DNA of 64,000 bases from Cyclobacteriaceae bacterium (GTDB lineage Bacteria; Bacteroidota; Bacteroidia; Cytophagales; Cyclobacteriaceae). The notes below the pieces were generated by a model that worked only from the letters and a program-made list of their open reading frames with translations, did not search any database and was not told where the DNA came from. The stretch is from NCBI GenBank assembly GCA_016786495.1, contig JAEUUJ010000081.1:50764-114763 (forward strand), in the 5' to 3' direction. The position numbers and the translations under genes are program-made. Below, one piece after another: positions 19,655 through 27,883 of the stretch (within the stretch, counting starts at the first letter, position 1; every line of letters starts with the position of its first letter).

Positions 19655-19870
19655 ATGAAAAAGTTTTTTGGTTCTTTACTGATTACATTGACTGTATTGG
19701 GTGCTTTTGGTTTAACCAACGTAGCAAACGCTCGCACTGAAGATCCCAATGGCAAAAACGGTGGCTGCAAAAATTGCACAACGCCTAATCTGGTAAAAAT
19801 AACTTGTTCGGGTGCAGGCTATCACTGTGTCGCAATAGAATGTACAAATGGAACTTGCGGTGTAGAATAA
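19655..19870 (+). CDS. Secreted Cys-rich peptide precursor, cassette 1 (NVEALA-like)
   Basis: A 71-residue precursor. Residues 1-26 form a signal peptide (MKKFFGSLLITLTVLGAFGL) ending near TNVANA. The mature part of about 45 residues holds six cysteines in C-x2-C, then single Cys spaced 10, 7, 5 and 5 residues on, with many Gly/Asn/Thr. The NVANA stretch at the cleavage region resembles the NVEALA signature of small Bacteroidota exported peptides that, as I recall, lie beside six-bladed beta-propeller genes. A strong terminator follows the stop. Function unknown; signal, toxin or structural peptide are all possible. Confidence 0.75.
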   Translation: MKKFFGSLLITLTVLGAFGLTNVANARTEDPNGKNGGCKNCTTPNLVKITCSGAGYHCVAIECTNGTCGVE

Positions 19871-19888
19871 TCTACGCTGGTCTATTTA

Positions 19889-19920
19889 GAAGACTACCCG
19901 AAGGTAGTCTTCTCTTTTTT
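19889..19920 (+). terminator. Strong intrinsic terminator inside cassette 1
   Basis: GAAGACTACC, loop CGAA, GGTAGTCTTC, then TCTTTTTT: a perfect 10-bp stem with a tetraloop and a U-tract. It lies 19 bases after the peptide stop and 24 bases before the beta-propeller gene. It would make the peptide mRNA much more abundant than the downstream part, or act as a regulated read-through point. Confidence 0.85.
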
Positions 19921-19943
19921 AACCCAACACTATCATACCTAGA

Positions 19944-21161
19944 ATGAATCCCATGCCACCCATTAAACGCGCTCTCTTAAGTACGTTCATAATTATTTTC
20001 TTTGTTCTTTGTTCCTGTGACACATCTAAAAGGGGTGAAGAACGTAGTGCACCTGTCTTAACCTTATCACCCGATCCAATATCACCTACTGAGCCTATAC
20101 CATTGGATTCTATCGTAGCTCAAATAGATTTCGTCCATTTGGAAACCACCGATAATAGCTTGTTATCAGAAGTTACGAAGATTAGAATTACCGATGACTA
20201 CATTTTAGTTTTAGATGAGCAGCAAAAATCACTTTTGTTTTTTGCAAGAAATGGAAAATTTGTAAAACGAATAGATCGTGGGGACGATCCTGAAAGCCCT
20301 TCTGAACTAACTGACTTTACAATACAGGAGGACAATACCATTTGTTTACTCGGTGAACGGGAGATCCTTTTCTACAGTAAAGATGGTTCTTTTAAAAAAA
20401 GGACTAAAATAGAACTTGACTATGACTTCATTAACTACGGCTATCCGTACAAATTTGCTTATCTAAAAGGTGATTTTTATCTCTGGATGGGTTCTTTTGG
20501 CAGGAACGAACTGTCTCCTGCTAACCCAGAATACTCACTTTACAAGCTGAATTCAGATTTCAAGATTACGAACAAGTATTTTGTAAATGGCATAGACCTT
20601 CTTGAAATACCCCGATTTCAGGAATTCACGGACAGTCTCATTTTGACTCCAACGTATTTACGCGACACGTTATATAGAATAACAGATAAGGACATTTCTT
20701 CCCGGTTCTTTGTTGATTTTAAAAGCAGAGCAATATCCAATCATTCGGATGTAAAGGCAAAGCTACGAAGTGAAAGCTCTATTGCCTATGAATTAGGGAA
20801 TAATACAGATTTGTGCATGGGCGTTCGGTATTTTCTCACAACACAGAATCATATTTTCTTTCAATATCGGTGTGGGAATAATGGTTACGACTATATCTTC
20901 AATAAAATTTCGGGCAAAGGGTATTCAGGAAGATATTTTGATGCCAAAATAGGAATCATGCCAATGTTATTCCCAATTTCAACATGGCAGGACAATTTTG
21001 TTTTCTATTCAGAGGCTCCGAGAGTAATAGAGGAATTAAAGAATTTTAATTCACAAGATAAGTGGCCAGCATTCCTTCAGGACAAAAAAGAAGACTTGTC
21101 AAAAATCAGATTAGATGATAATCCGGTCATTTCAATCATTAAATTAAAGAACTTTAAATGA
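19944..21161 (+). CDS. Six-bladed beta-propeller lipoprotein, cassette 1
   Basis: A 405-residue lipoprotein with a long N-terminal helix and lipobox FVLCSC (Cys near 28). The body has repeated strands with ITDDYILVLDEQQKSLLFF, GKFVKRIDRG and ILFYSKDGSF, the pattern of NHL/TolB-like six-bladed propellers in Bacteroidota (BF3164-type families). The segment PLDSIVAQIDFVHLETTD matches the usual opening of this family. It is probably anchored on the outer membrane or facing the periplasm. Its stop overlaps the start of the thioredoxin-like gene by 4 bases (ATGA), so the two are translationally coupled. The paralogue is at 22734-23981. Confidence 0.78.
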   Translation: MNPMPPIKRALLSTFIIIFFVLCSCDTSKRGEERSAPVLTLSPDPISPTEPIPLDSIVAQIDFVHLETTDNSLLSEVTKIRITDDYILVLDEQQKSLLFFARNGKFVKRIDRGDDPESPSELTDFTIQEDNTICLLGEREILFYSKDGSFKKRTKIELDYDFINYGYPYKFAYLKGDFYLWMGSFGRNELSPANPEYSLYKLNSDFKITNKYFVNGIDLLEIPRFQEFTDSLILTPTYLRDTLYRITDKDISSRFFVDFKSRAISNHSDVKAKLRSESSIAYELGNNTDLCMGVRYFLTTQNHIFFQYRCGNNGYDYIFNKISGKGYSGRYFDAKIGIMPMLFPISTWQDNFVFYSEAPRVIEELKNFNSQDKWPAFLQDKKEDLSKIRLDDNPVISIIKLKNFK

Positions 21162-21742
21162 GAATCATCATTCTAGGAACGGCAGCTCTTGTTCTAATAA
21201 TTGTCTTTTTCGTTTATCGAAACAACAATATCCGAATTGATGAAATTGAAAGCAGTGTTCAATCCTGCAACTATGAGCTTGGTGAGCTGAAAAGGAATTT
21301 TCTGTTATCTACTGCGCGGGAAGGTAAGTTGGACTTAAAAATCAATCTCTTCTCTTTTGATGATACGCTTACGCTGAAAGAACTGGTTAAGCGTCCTACC
21401 ATTGTATATAAATTCAGCAGTTTAGATTGTTCAGACTGCGTTTCTCAACAATTAGCTTTCATAAATCAAATTAGTGCTGATAACAGTCTCGATATTTTGA
21501 TCTTATACGAAGTTGAAAATATAACTTCTTTCAAGAATTACAAAAACAAGCTTAGTAAACCCCAGTTGATATGGGGAGTTAAAGACTTTAGCATCTCTGA
21601 TCATGTATACTTTATTCTGGAGCCTGAAGGAATAGTACACAGCTCAGTTCTTGTTACAACTGATAACACTCAATTTATACAGCAGTACCTCAAAAATGTA
21701 GCACAAAAGCTTAATGTCACCTCCGGGACACCAGAGGACTAG
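21158..21742 (+). CDS. Membrane-tethered thioredoxin-like protein, cassette 1
   Basis: A 194-residue protein with one N-terminal membrane segment (residues 1-20) and no lipobox. A short coiled region is followed by a thioredoxin-like fold: strand TIVYKFSSLDCSDC with the CxxC pair CSDC, helix VSQQLAFINQIS, strand LDILILYE, and VYFILEPEGIVHSS near the cis-Pro position. The CxxC suggests a periplasmic disulfide-handling role. Because the peptide two genes upstream is Cys-rich, that peptide is a natural substrate (inference). The paralogue is the lipoprotein at 23974-24582. Confidence 0.72.
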   Translation: MRIIILGTAALVLIIVFFVYRNNNIRIDEIESSVQSCNYELGELKRNFLLSTAREGKLDLKINLFSFDDTLTLKELVKRPTIVYKFSSLDCSDCVSQQLAFINQISADNSLDILILYEVENITSFKNYKNKLSKPQLIWGVKDFSISDHVYFILEPEGIVHSSVLVTTDNTQFIQQYLKNVAQKLNVTSGTPED

Positions 21743-22136
21743 AGTCTTCCGTGTAAAATTTAATGTTGACTTCTACTGCATTGATCAGATTGAGTAAAAT
21801 AGCTGCCCAGTTTTTTTTCTAATTCTTCATCTAAGGAACGCTTAAAGGATTCAAAAGTTAGGAAAATTGAACGGAGAAAACCTGCTACCCTTCCTCACTA
21901 GCCGTGAGCAAATACTAGTTGAGAAGCCATAGTTATCCTGCTTAGCTAGGATGAGTAATATATTTGCGTTTAAATCCCAGACGTATTCGCCATCTCTTTT
22001 AAAAAGCGATAAAGTTATTTAAAGTAGGTAATCATAATTTTTTTTATACCGATCGGTGGATAGAGTGTTTTTTGCATTTCATACATTTCTACTGTATTAG
22101 CTTTTATCATGCTTTAGGCAAATCCAAAAATCAAAA
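21743..22136. other. 394-base gap between the two cassettes
   Basis: AT-rich and without a convincing gene. It holds a perfect palindrome ACCGATCGGT at 22048-22057, 80 bases before the second HTH start, which is a possible operator. On the minus strand a 45-codon frame (21760-21894) lacks a start and ends in a protein-like stretch with FESFKRSLDEELEKKLGSYF. That may be the tail of a decayed gene. Confidence 0.45.
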
Positions 22137-22361
22137 ATGCAGTACGAGAAGTATTTGTTGAGAATTCGCTACCTGCGCGAGTTGGTTATCAAGGAGCGAA
22201 CAGGGCCTCCAAAAGAACTTGCCAGGAAACTTGGAATTTCTGAGCGCATGGTTTATCGATATTTACAAATGTTAAATGAAGAAAATCCGATCTCTTATTC
22301 TCGTTTAAAAAAATCTTACATTTTTTCGACACTGCCTCAAAATGGCAGTGATGTGCTCTAA
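22137..22361 (+). CDS. Small HTH DNA-binding protein, cassette 2
   Basis: A 74-residue paralogue of the cassette 1 HTH protein, sharing MQ[FY]EKY, TG[TP]PKELA, LGISERM and KSYIF at matching positions. The helix-turn-helix is PPKELARKLGISERMVYRYL. The recognition helix differs at several exposed positions (VYRYLQML against LYHYIEGL), so the two may read different operators. The peptide gene starts 82 bases downstream. Confidence 0.8.
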   Translation: MQYEKYLLRIRYLRELVIKERTGPPKELARKLGISERMVYRYLQMLNEENPISYSRLKKSYIFSTLPQNGSDVL

Positions 22362-22443
22362 ATTGGTGACAATCTTTAAGTGAACAACCGTTTGTTTCTA
22401 TTTGACATCATTTTACAACTAATAATTTTAAATCTAAAATTCT

Positions 22444-22731
22444 ATGAAAAAAACAATTTTTGTTGGTGTAACTGCTTTGTTAGCTACCGTTCTTATTTGC
22501 TTTTCTACAACCAAATCAGTTTCATTGGCTGCTTGGGAATTTATTGGAACACCCAATGCTTCGGGTTGTATTTATGCAATAGTTCCGGTGAAGGCATCGT
22601 TTGAAATTAATCCGAAAGGAGCAGGAGGTTCCATTGAGTTAGACACAAAAATGGGTACTGAAATTCATTGCGATGGCTGGTCAGGACTTTGCAATGGAAC
22701 AGGTTGTAGAGCTGACAAGAAAGCAAATTAG
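22444..22731 (+). CDS. Secreted Cys-containing peptide precursor, cassette 2
   Basis: A 95-residue precursor. A signal peptide of about 25-30 residues (MKKTIFVGVTALLATVLICF) precedes a mature part with four cysteines: one early (ASGC) and three near the end (IHC, GLC, GTGC). The middle is Gly/Ala/Lys-rich (INPKGAGGSIELDTKMG). It occupies the same cassette slot as the cassette 1 peptide but has little sequence similarity beyond the signal and the Cys/Gly-rich tail, so the payload has diverged faster than its neighbours. No terminator separates it from the propeller gene, which begins 3 bases after its stop. Confidence 0.7.
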   Translation: MKKTIFVGVTALLATVLICFSTTKSVSLAAWEFIGTPNASGCIYAIVPVKASFEINPKGAGGSIELDTKMGTEIHCDGWSGLCNGTGCRADKKAN

Positions 22732-22733
22732 AA

Positions 22734-23981
22734 ATGCTAAAAATTAGTCTGCATGCTCTCGCGGTAAGCATCACGGCACTAGTATTGACGTCCTGTGCAA
22801 ATAAGAAAGCAGTTGAGGGTAGCAACGAAAGGGACAGCTTGGTATTAAGCCAGGCTCGTCCTTTATTGGTTGGGAGAATTCCTGAAAATATTGGAGTTGA
22901 TTTGTCTCAAAGTAGAAGCTTGGTGACATCTAAGTTAGTTTCGGATGACCATGAGATTATCAAACTCGAGACTGCCGATAATTACTTAATTGGTGAGATT
23001 TCGAAAGTTATCGTTCATGGAAACCGGATTTTCATCCTGGACAGAGGGGTGGCAAAAACTGTATTTTGCTTCGATCGAACTGGTAAATTCATAAACTTGA
23101 TCGGATCTCGGGGCGGTGGACCTGGTGAAATTGATGACCCAAGGGATATTGAAGTTGTTGACAATCGGGTCTATTTGATAGACAGACAGTGCCGGATTTT
23201 TACTTTTGATCTCGATGGAAGATTTTTGTCGTATTTCCGTCTGCCGTTTCTTTCAACTCAGTTTTGCTTGCTTAATGGGCAAAGTATATTCTTGTATAAT
23301 CAGGAGAAAAGTGATCAATTTACCGATCACTTAATTCAGATCAAGCAATTTCAATCTGTTGTTTCATCAGACTTTACCATAAGATCTGAATTTGTATCAG
23401 ATTACAGTGGATTGCAATCATTTGCTCGTAACAAAAATAGGGCGCTATTTATTAAGATGTTTTGTGACACTATCTTTAGATTGGACAGTATCAGCGTTTA
23501 TCCTGCCTTTGTAATTTCCTCATCAAAGCAGATACCTAGCGATTATTTTTCAAGTCGCGCGAAGGTGCAGGATGCTTTTAGTTCTAATGATTATTTTAGA
23601 CTAGCGCCTCAAAATTTTGCGGAAAATGACTCTTCATTAATTTTTACCTCAACCTACCAGGGAAGCCTTAACTACCATTACTTTGACAAACAATCGCGGA
23701 AACACGTTTGGTTTAAAAGATTTTCAGACGACTTATTCCAAGGTGGCCTTTTCCCGCCTGTCGTTGTGGGAATAGACGATGAACATTTCGTTTATGTTTT
23801 ATCGATGCCGGAAATGTTATCTAATTATAGAAGTATTCGGTCGGAAAACCCGGAAGAATTGGATGTATTGATACAAAAATATCCCAAGCTGAAAGACTTT
23901 TTCCTGCTTTGCGAGAAATCTACACCTGACGATAATCCAGCGCTACTAGTTACAAGGGTAAGTTCAAAGATTTATGAGTAA
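22734..23981 (+). CDS. Six-bladed beta-propeller lipoprotein, cassette 2
   Basis: A 415-residue paralogue of the cassette 1 propeller. The lipobox is VLTSC (Cys at about residue 21). Propeller strands include IFILDRGVAKTVFCFDRTGKF and VYLIDRQCRIFTFDLDGRF, and blade turns carry the GxxGGGPGEIDDPRD pattern seen in NHL-like Bacteroidota propellers. HEIIKLETADNYLIGEISKV corresponds to the opening strand of the cassette 1 protein. It overlaps the next gene by 8 bases. A sensor or receptor-like role at the envelope is possible; no enzymatic residues are recognised. Confidence 0.78.
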   Translation: MLKISLHALAVSITALVLTSCANKKAVEGSNERDSLVLSQARPLLVGRIPENIGVDLSQSRSLVTSKLVSDDHEIIKLETADNYLIGEISKVIVHGNRIFILDRGVAKTVFCFDRTGKFINLIGSRGGGPGEIDDPRDIEVVDNRVYLIDRQCRIFTFDLDGRFLSYFRLPFLSTQFCLLNGQSIFLYNQEKSDQFTDHLIQIKQFQSVVSSDFTIRSEFVSDYSGLQSFARNKNRALFIKMFCDTIFRLDSISVYPAFVISSSKQIPSDYFSSRAKVQDAFSSNDYFRLAPQNFAENDSSLIFTSTYQGSLNYHYFDKQSRKHVWFKRFSDDLFQGGLFPPVVVGIDDEHFVYVLSMPEMLSNYRSIRSENPEELDVLIQKYPKLKDFFLLCEKSTPDDNPALLVTRVSSKIYE

Positions 23982-24582
23982 AAAAAATGTTGTGGCAACA
24001 CGTTTCTGGGTGCTATTTATAACATCACTTTGTATTTCATGCTTGTCAAATACCTCAGAGGTAAGCCGAGAACCTCAAGGAGATTTTATGCAGGCAGTAG
24101 CCAATGACCTCAAGTTATGTTCTAAGAGTGAAACAGAATCCGCCAATCTGCAAGTAGTTTTGCAAAACGTAGTTTCTGGAGAGAGTGTACAGATGTCCGA
24201 TCTTGCGGGAAAGTTTGACCATACTATTTTCTTTTATTATTCTCAAAGTCATTGTAATCAGTGTGTTTTTAATGAATTCTCATTTATTAAAAAATATTAT
24301 TCAAATGCTGAAAATGTTATTATTATAGGAAAAGAAAAATCTCTCAGGATCCTTCGTGTTTTAAGAAAGAATGAGCAGATTCAGAATCCGATGTATTGGA
24401 TGGACATGCAGAGTAGTTTTAATTTTTCCTTTGAGCAGTTAAACAGACCGGTATTTTTTAAGTTGAATGCCGATGGCCGCCCATACAATATTTACTCTCC
24501 AAAATTTTCTTATCCACAATTTTCGGAAATTTATCACAAGACAATGTCAGATATCTTGGCGTTAAATCACTCTGACAATTGA
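23974..24582 (+). CDS. Thioredoxin-like lipoprotein, cassette 2
   Basis: A 202-residue protein with a lipobox-like LCISC near residue 23. After a linker, a thioredoxin-like core follows: DHTIFFYYSQSHCNQCVF with the CxxC pair CNQC, then strand ENVIIIGKEKS and the RPVFFKLNADGRP segment that includes a cis-Pro-like position. It is a paralogue of the cassette 1 protein but lipid-anchored rather than helix-anchored. The 95 bases to the convergent RND gene hold a small dyad (AGTCG AAA CGACT near 24586) and nothing else notable. Confidence 0.7.
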   Translation: MSKKNVVATRFWVLFITSLCISCLSNTSEVSREPQGDFMQAVANDLKLCSKSETESANLQVVLQNVVSGESVQMSDLAGKFDHTIFFYYSQSHCNQCVFNEFSFIKKYYSNAENVIIIGKEKSLRILRVLRKNEQIQNPMYWMDMQSSFNFSFEQLNRPVFFKLNADGRPYNIYSPKFSYPQFSEIYHKTMSDILALNHSDN

Positions 24583-24677
24583 TAGTCGAAACGACTTAAT
24601 GGAATGCGTTATCTTATTGGATTGTGAGGAGCTTCTATACTTAACGATAAGAGAGTGGCAACGTCTATGATAGCCGA

Positions 24678-27600
24678 CTAGTTTTTGATATTACGTGCAA
24701 GCAACAATACCGGAAGCACAATAAAGGCCACAAAAATCGAGAATAGCAGCCCGCCCGTTGTGCCCGCGGCCAGCGCAAACCAGAAAACTTCGTTCTGACC
24801 ACCTATCATAAAGGGAAGCAGTCCCAGGCAGGTGGAAGCGATGGTCAGTACAATCGGCTTCATTTTTCCCGATACGGCTTTCAAGACTCCACGATTGTGG
24901 TTTCGGTGGATGATGTTGTTAAAATCATTCACGATATAAATTGATGCGTTGACAACCAATCCTCCTAACATAATAAAAGCTGCATATCCACCCTGGTCGA
25001 AGTAAAAATCAAACACAGAGAAACTGAGAAATATACCTATAAAGGAAAACGGAATGGTGAGTATGATGAAAAAGGGCAATTTTAAGTTTTCAAACAGAAT
25101 AGCGGAAATGAAAAACACCCCTACAATGAGAATAATGACAAGACCGTACTGCCTTTTCGCTTTGTCCCAGTTCCACGACCATGAATTTTTCTTTGCTGTA
25201 TAACCTGGTTGCATTTCAGTACTCATTTCGTTAAGCACACCTTCCAGAAATTCATTTCCGAACTGGTAACTTCCAAAGTACTCGAACCCAACCATTCGAA
25301 TATACTGTCGGTCTTCCTTGTGGATCGCATTAGCAGAAATCTGTTGCCGCAAGGAGGAGATAGATGATAACTTTACCTGTTGACTATCGCTTATCACTAG
25401 ACTTGCTTCCAGTAAATCGTAAGTAGACAAATCTTTACCGTAGGGTCTCAAATAAACGGGATACAGTTGGTTATTGAGGTTAATAACTGTTGAAGGGTTT
25501 GTTCGTTCAGCTTTTTCAAAAAGTTGTGAAGTCAGTGCATTTGCATTACCGGCAAAGTTACTAGTAAAAGCAAGCACCATTTGTGGCGCGTTTTTTTCGC
25601 TCCAGCTGAGGCGTTCATTCGTATTTACTTTTTGAATACGTTTGTGAGTTAATAGTTTTTTAGCCAACGCTTCTGCATAGCTTTCAAGTTGGTCATAGTT
25701 ATAACCCTTCATCTCTACCGTAAACGAAGGAATGTTATCGCCGGAGTTATTGCTAAACCCCTGCCCGACACCATAAATACTCCAGGTTACACCACCCCAA
25801 TCCAATGAGCGAGCAATCAGCCTTGATTTTAATATGAATGGCAATGACGAGTTTTCGGTGTCTTTGGTGAAACTTATGGCAATAGACGCCTGTTGTCCCG
25901 ATGCAACCTGGGTGATATATTTGTCGATACCCGTCACCTGTTGCAGATAACTTTCCATACCCTCCATCACACGATTCATGTCTTCCAGTGTATTCCCGTG
26001 CGGTAGTTCGGCATTTACATACAATTGGGTACGTTGGGCTTCACGGTAACCGCTTCGCTCGTACACGTTGCGGACAAACAGTCGAAGTGACCCACCCAGT
26101 ATTTTATCGGTGTAAGGCCGTAGAGTTTCCTGGTAAGTCGTACTCCCAATAGTTTCGTTGTACCATTTGTGGCCCTCCCATTTTGCTGGCAGCATGAAGA
26201 CGGGTAGCCCGAAAGCAAGAATGCAAAGTGTTATAAACGATTTCCTGAAGCGTGCGATGAACGTGATACTCCGACTGTATGCTATGAATAGCCGTGCCCG
26301 GTTCCGAAGCGCTTTCATTGAAATTCTTTTGCCGGGCGCGAGATCCGGCTTATAAAATTGGTTCACTGCAGGAGTGTAGAAAACAGCCGTTGCTACTGAA
26401 CATGCGACTGCAATCGACACGATAATGCAGAACCCGGTAAGATTTTGACGGTCTTCTTCGGGCAGAAAAAAAACAAGCGACAAAGCCATGATGGTGGTCA
26501 GGGCGGCACCAAGTACTGCGCGTACGATTTTCTTATCGCCTTTCGTTTTAAGATGGTCAAGCACCACAATTGAGTTGTCTATGATAATGCCAAGTGAAAT
26601 GGTAAGGCCTGCAATTGTGTAGAGATGAATTTGTATCTGAAAAAGAAAAGCCGCCAGAGCGGTAAGCCCCAGGCTAATCAGGATTCCCGAGAACAAGATT
26701 AACAGGTGCCTGATATTACGATAGCTCACCAGTAAGAAAAGCAGAAGAATGCCAAATGAAAGCAGCGAGCGATTAACATTCTTATCGATTTCTTTCTTAA
26801 GAAATTCAGTGTCGTCATAATCCGGAATTACACTAAAACCGGCAGGCAAAGTTGCTTCTAACTGTTTGACTTGTTTTTTAACACGGTTGGCTAACCGGAG
26901 TCTGTTTACGCCCTCATCAGCATAAAGTGTTACAGTTATGGAATTAAGGCCGTTTATTCTGAAATACTGCCTTGGCTTACTTTCTTCCACATAGACTCGC
27001 GCAAGTTTACCAAGGCTTACGTATTGCCCCGAAGTTGTACGGATCATCAGGTCGTTGACTTCCTGAAGATTCTGCGGTGCCTGCCCTCCTTTTATTGTGA
27101 AACGCTGCTTTCCGGAGGTTAGTAAGGCACCTGGATAAAAAGTTTGAAAACTTGTTTGAATCTGCGAGACGATCGACTGTGTGGTTATCCCGAATTGTGC
27201 CAGGCGCGTTTGATCATACTCAAGGGTGATTTGTAATTCTTGTGCTCCTCGAAGGGCTACCTGATAAATTCCGTTCGTACGTGACAGGACCGGAACCAGA
27301 ATGTCTTCAGCAGTTTTTCTGATCTGAAACGGTGCGAGTTTGGCGTTAATCCGATAGACAAGCAGTGGATTTTTGCTTTTATCTTCACGGCTTCGTTGTT
27401 CAATTATCGGATAACTTAATTGCGTGTTTAGTTTTTTATAGACTTGACGTACAATCGAACTGGCTTCAAATTTCTTAAACGCGATATCGACATCTTTATC
27501 GAATGTAATTTCAATCGAACCCTGGCCATAGCCAGATACAGAATATATGTTCTTTATTCGCGAAATTTGCGACAGGGCGTTTTCTAATGGACCAGTTGCT

Positions 27601-27761
27601 TGTTGCTCCAGAATTTCAGGAGGTGCGTCAGGAAGCGAGTACGAAATCGTGATTACCGGCAGTTGCGTGTTCGGTACCAGGTCGACCGAAAGTTTGGGAA
27701 TAAATAAATATCCCAACAAGGCAACAATGACAAAACTTAAAACAATCTTAAAGGGTGACAT
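24678..27761 (-). CDS. RND efflux transporter permease (second of two)
   Basis: A 1027-residue RND exporter, only distantly similar to the one at 16076-19096. The N-terminus FIPKLSVDLVPNTQLPVITISYSLP and fourth helix LGIIIDNSIVVLDHL are family features, again with Asp-Asn in place of the AcrB Asp pair. Two large periplasmic domains and twelve helices are evident. The start is taken at ATG 27761 (a TTG codon precedes it). It lies on the same strand as the first RND gene, so the two could be one former operon split by the cassettes. A heteromeric pump of the MdtBC kind is an attractive idea but unproven. Confidence 0.88.
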   Translation of the reverse strand: MSPFKIVLSFVIVALLGYLFIPKLSVDLVPNTQLPVITISYSLPDAPPEILEQQATGPLENALSQISRIKNIYSVSGYGQGSIEITFDKDVDIAFKKFEASSIVRQVYKKLNTQLSYPIIEQRSREDKSKNPLLVYRINAKLAPFQIRKTAEDILVPVLSRTNGIYQVALRGAQELQITLEYDQTRLAQFGITTQSIVSQIQTSFQTFYPGALLTSGKQRFTIKGGQAPQNLQEVNDLMIRTTSGQYVSLGKLARVYVEESKPRQYFRINGLNSITVTLYADEGVNRLRLANRVKKQVKQLEATLPAGFSVIPDYDDTEFLKKEIDKNVNRSLLSFGILLLFLLVSYRNIRHLLILFSGILISLGLTALAAFLFQIQIHLYTIAGLTISLGIIIDNSIVVLDHLKTKGDKKIVRAVLGAALTTIMALSLVFFLPEEDRQNLTGFCIIVSIAVACSVATAVFYTPAVNQFYKPDLAPGKRISMKALRNRARLFIAYSRSITFIARFRKSFITLCILAFGLPVFMLPAKWEGHKWYNETIGSTTYQETLRPYTDKILGGSLRLFVRNVYERSGYREAQRTQLYVNAELPHGNTLEDMNRVMEGMESYLQQVTGIDKYITQVASGQQASIAISFTKDTENSSLPFILKSRLIARSLDWGGVTWSIYGVGQGFSNNSGDNIPSFTVEMKGYNYDQLESYAEALAKKLLTHKRIQKVNTNERLSWSEKNAPQMVLAFTSNFAGNANALTSQLFEKAERTNPSTVINLNNQLYPVYLRPYGKDLSTYDLLEASLVISDSQQVKLSSISSLRQQISANAIHKEDRQYIRMVGFEYFGSYQFGNEFLEGVLNEMSTEMQPGYTAKKNSWSWNWDKAKRQYGLVIILIVGVFFISAILFENLKLPFFIILTIPFSFIGIFLSFSVFDFYFDQGGYAAFIMLGGLVVNASIYIVNDFNNIIHRNHNRGVLKAVSGKMKPIVLTIASTCLGLLPFMIGGQNEVFWFALAAGTTGGLLFSIFVAFIVLPVLLLARNIKN

Positions 27762-27883
27762 CAAAAAAGATCATCCTCTAAGATAGCCTTTCCTTTTGAT
27801 CAGTGCCAGACTTTTGTTGATCCGTTTTTTGGTCGAATACGAACTATTTTAAGCTGTATAACAGAGATTTAACCAGTTAAATA

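Noticed and set aside
22380-22604. A 74-residue frame opening with a hydrophobic stretch
   Set aside because: It overlaps the cassette 2 peptide in another frame; the chosen frame has a standard signal peptide and fits the position of the cassette 1 peptide.
24586-24600. AGTCG AAA CGACT dyad as a terminator of cassette 2
   Set aside because: Only a 5-bp stem with no U-tract; too weak to call.
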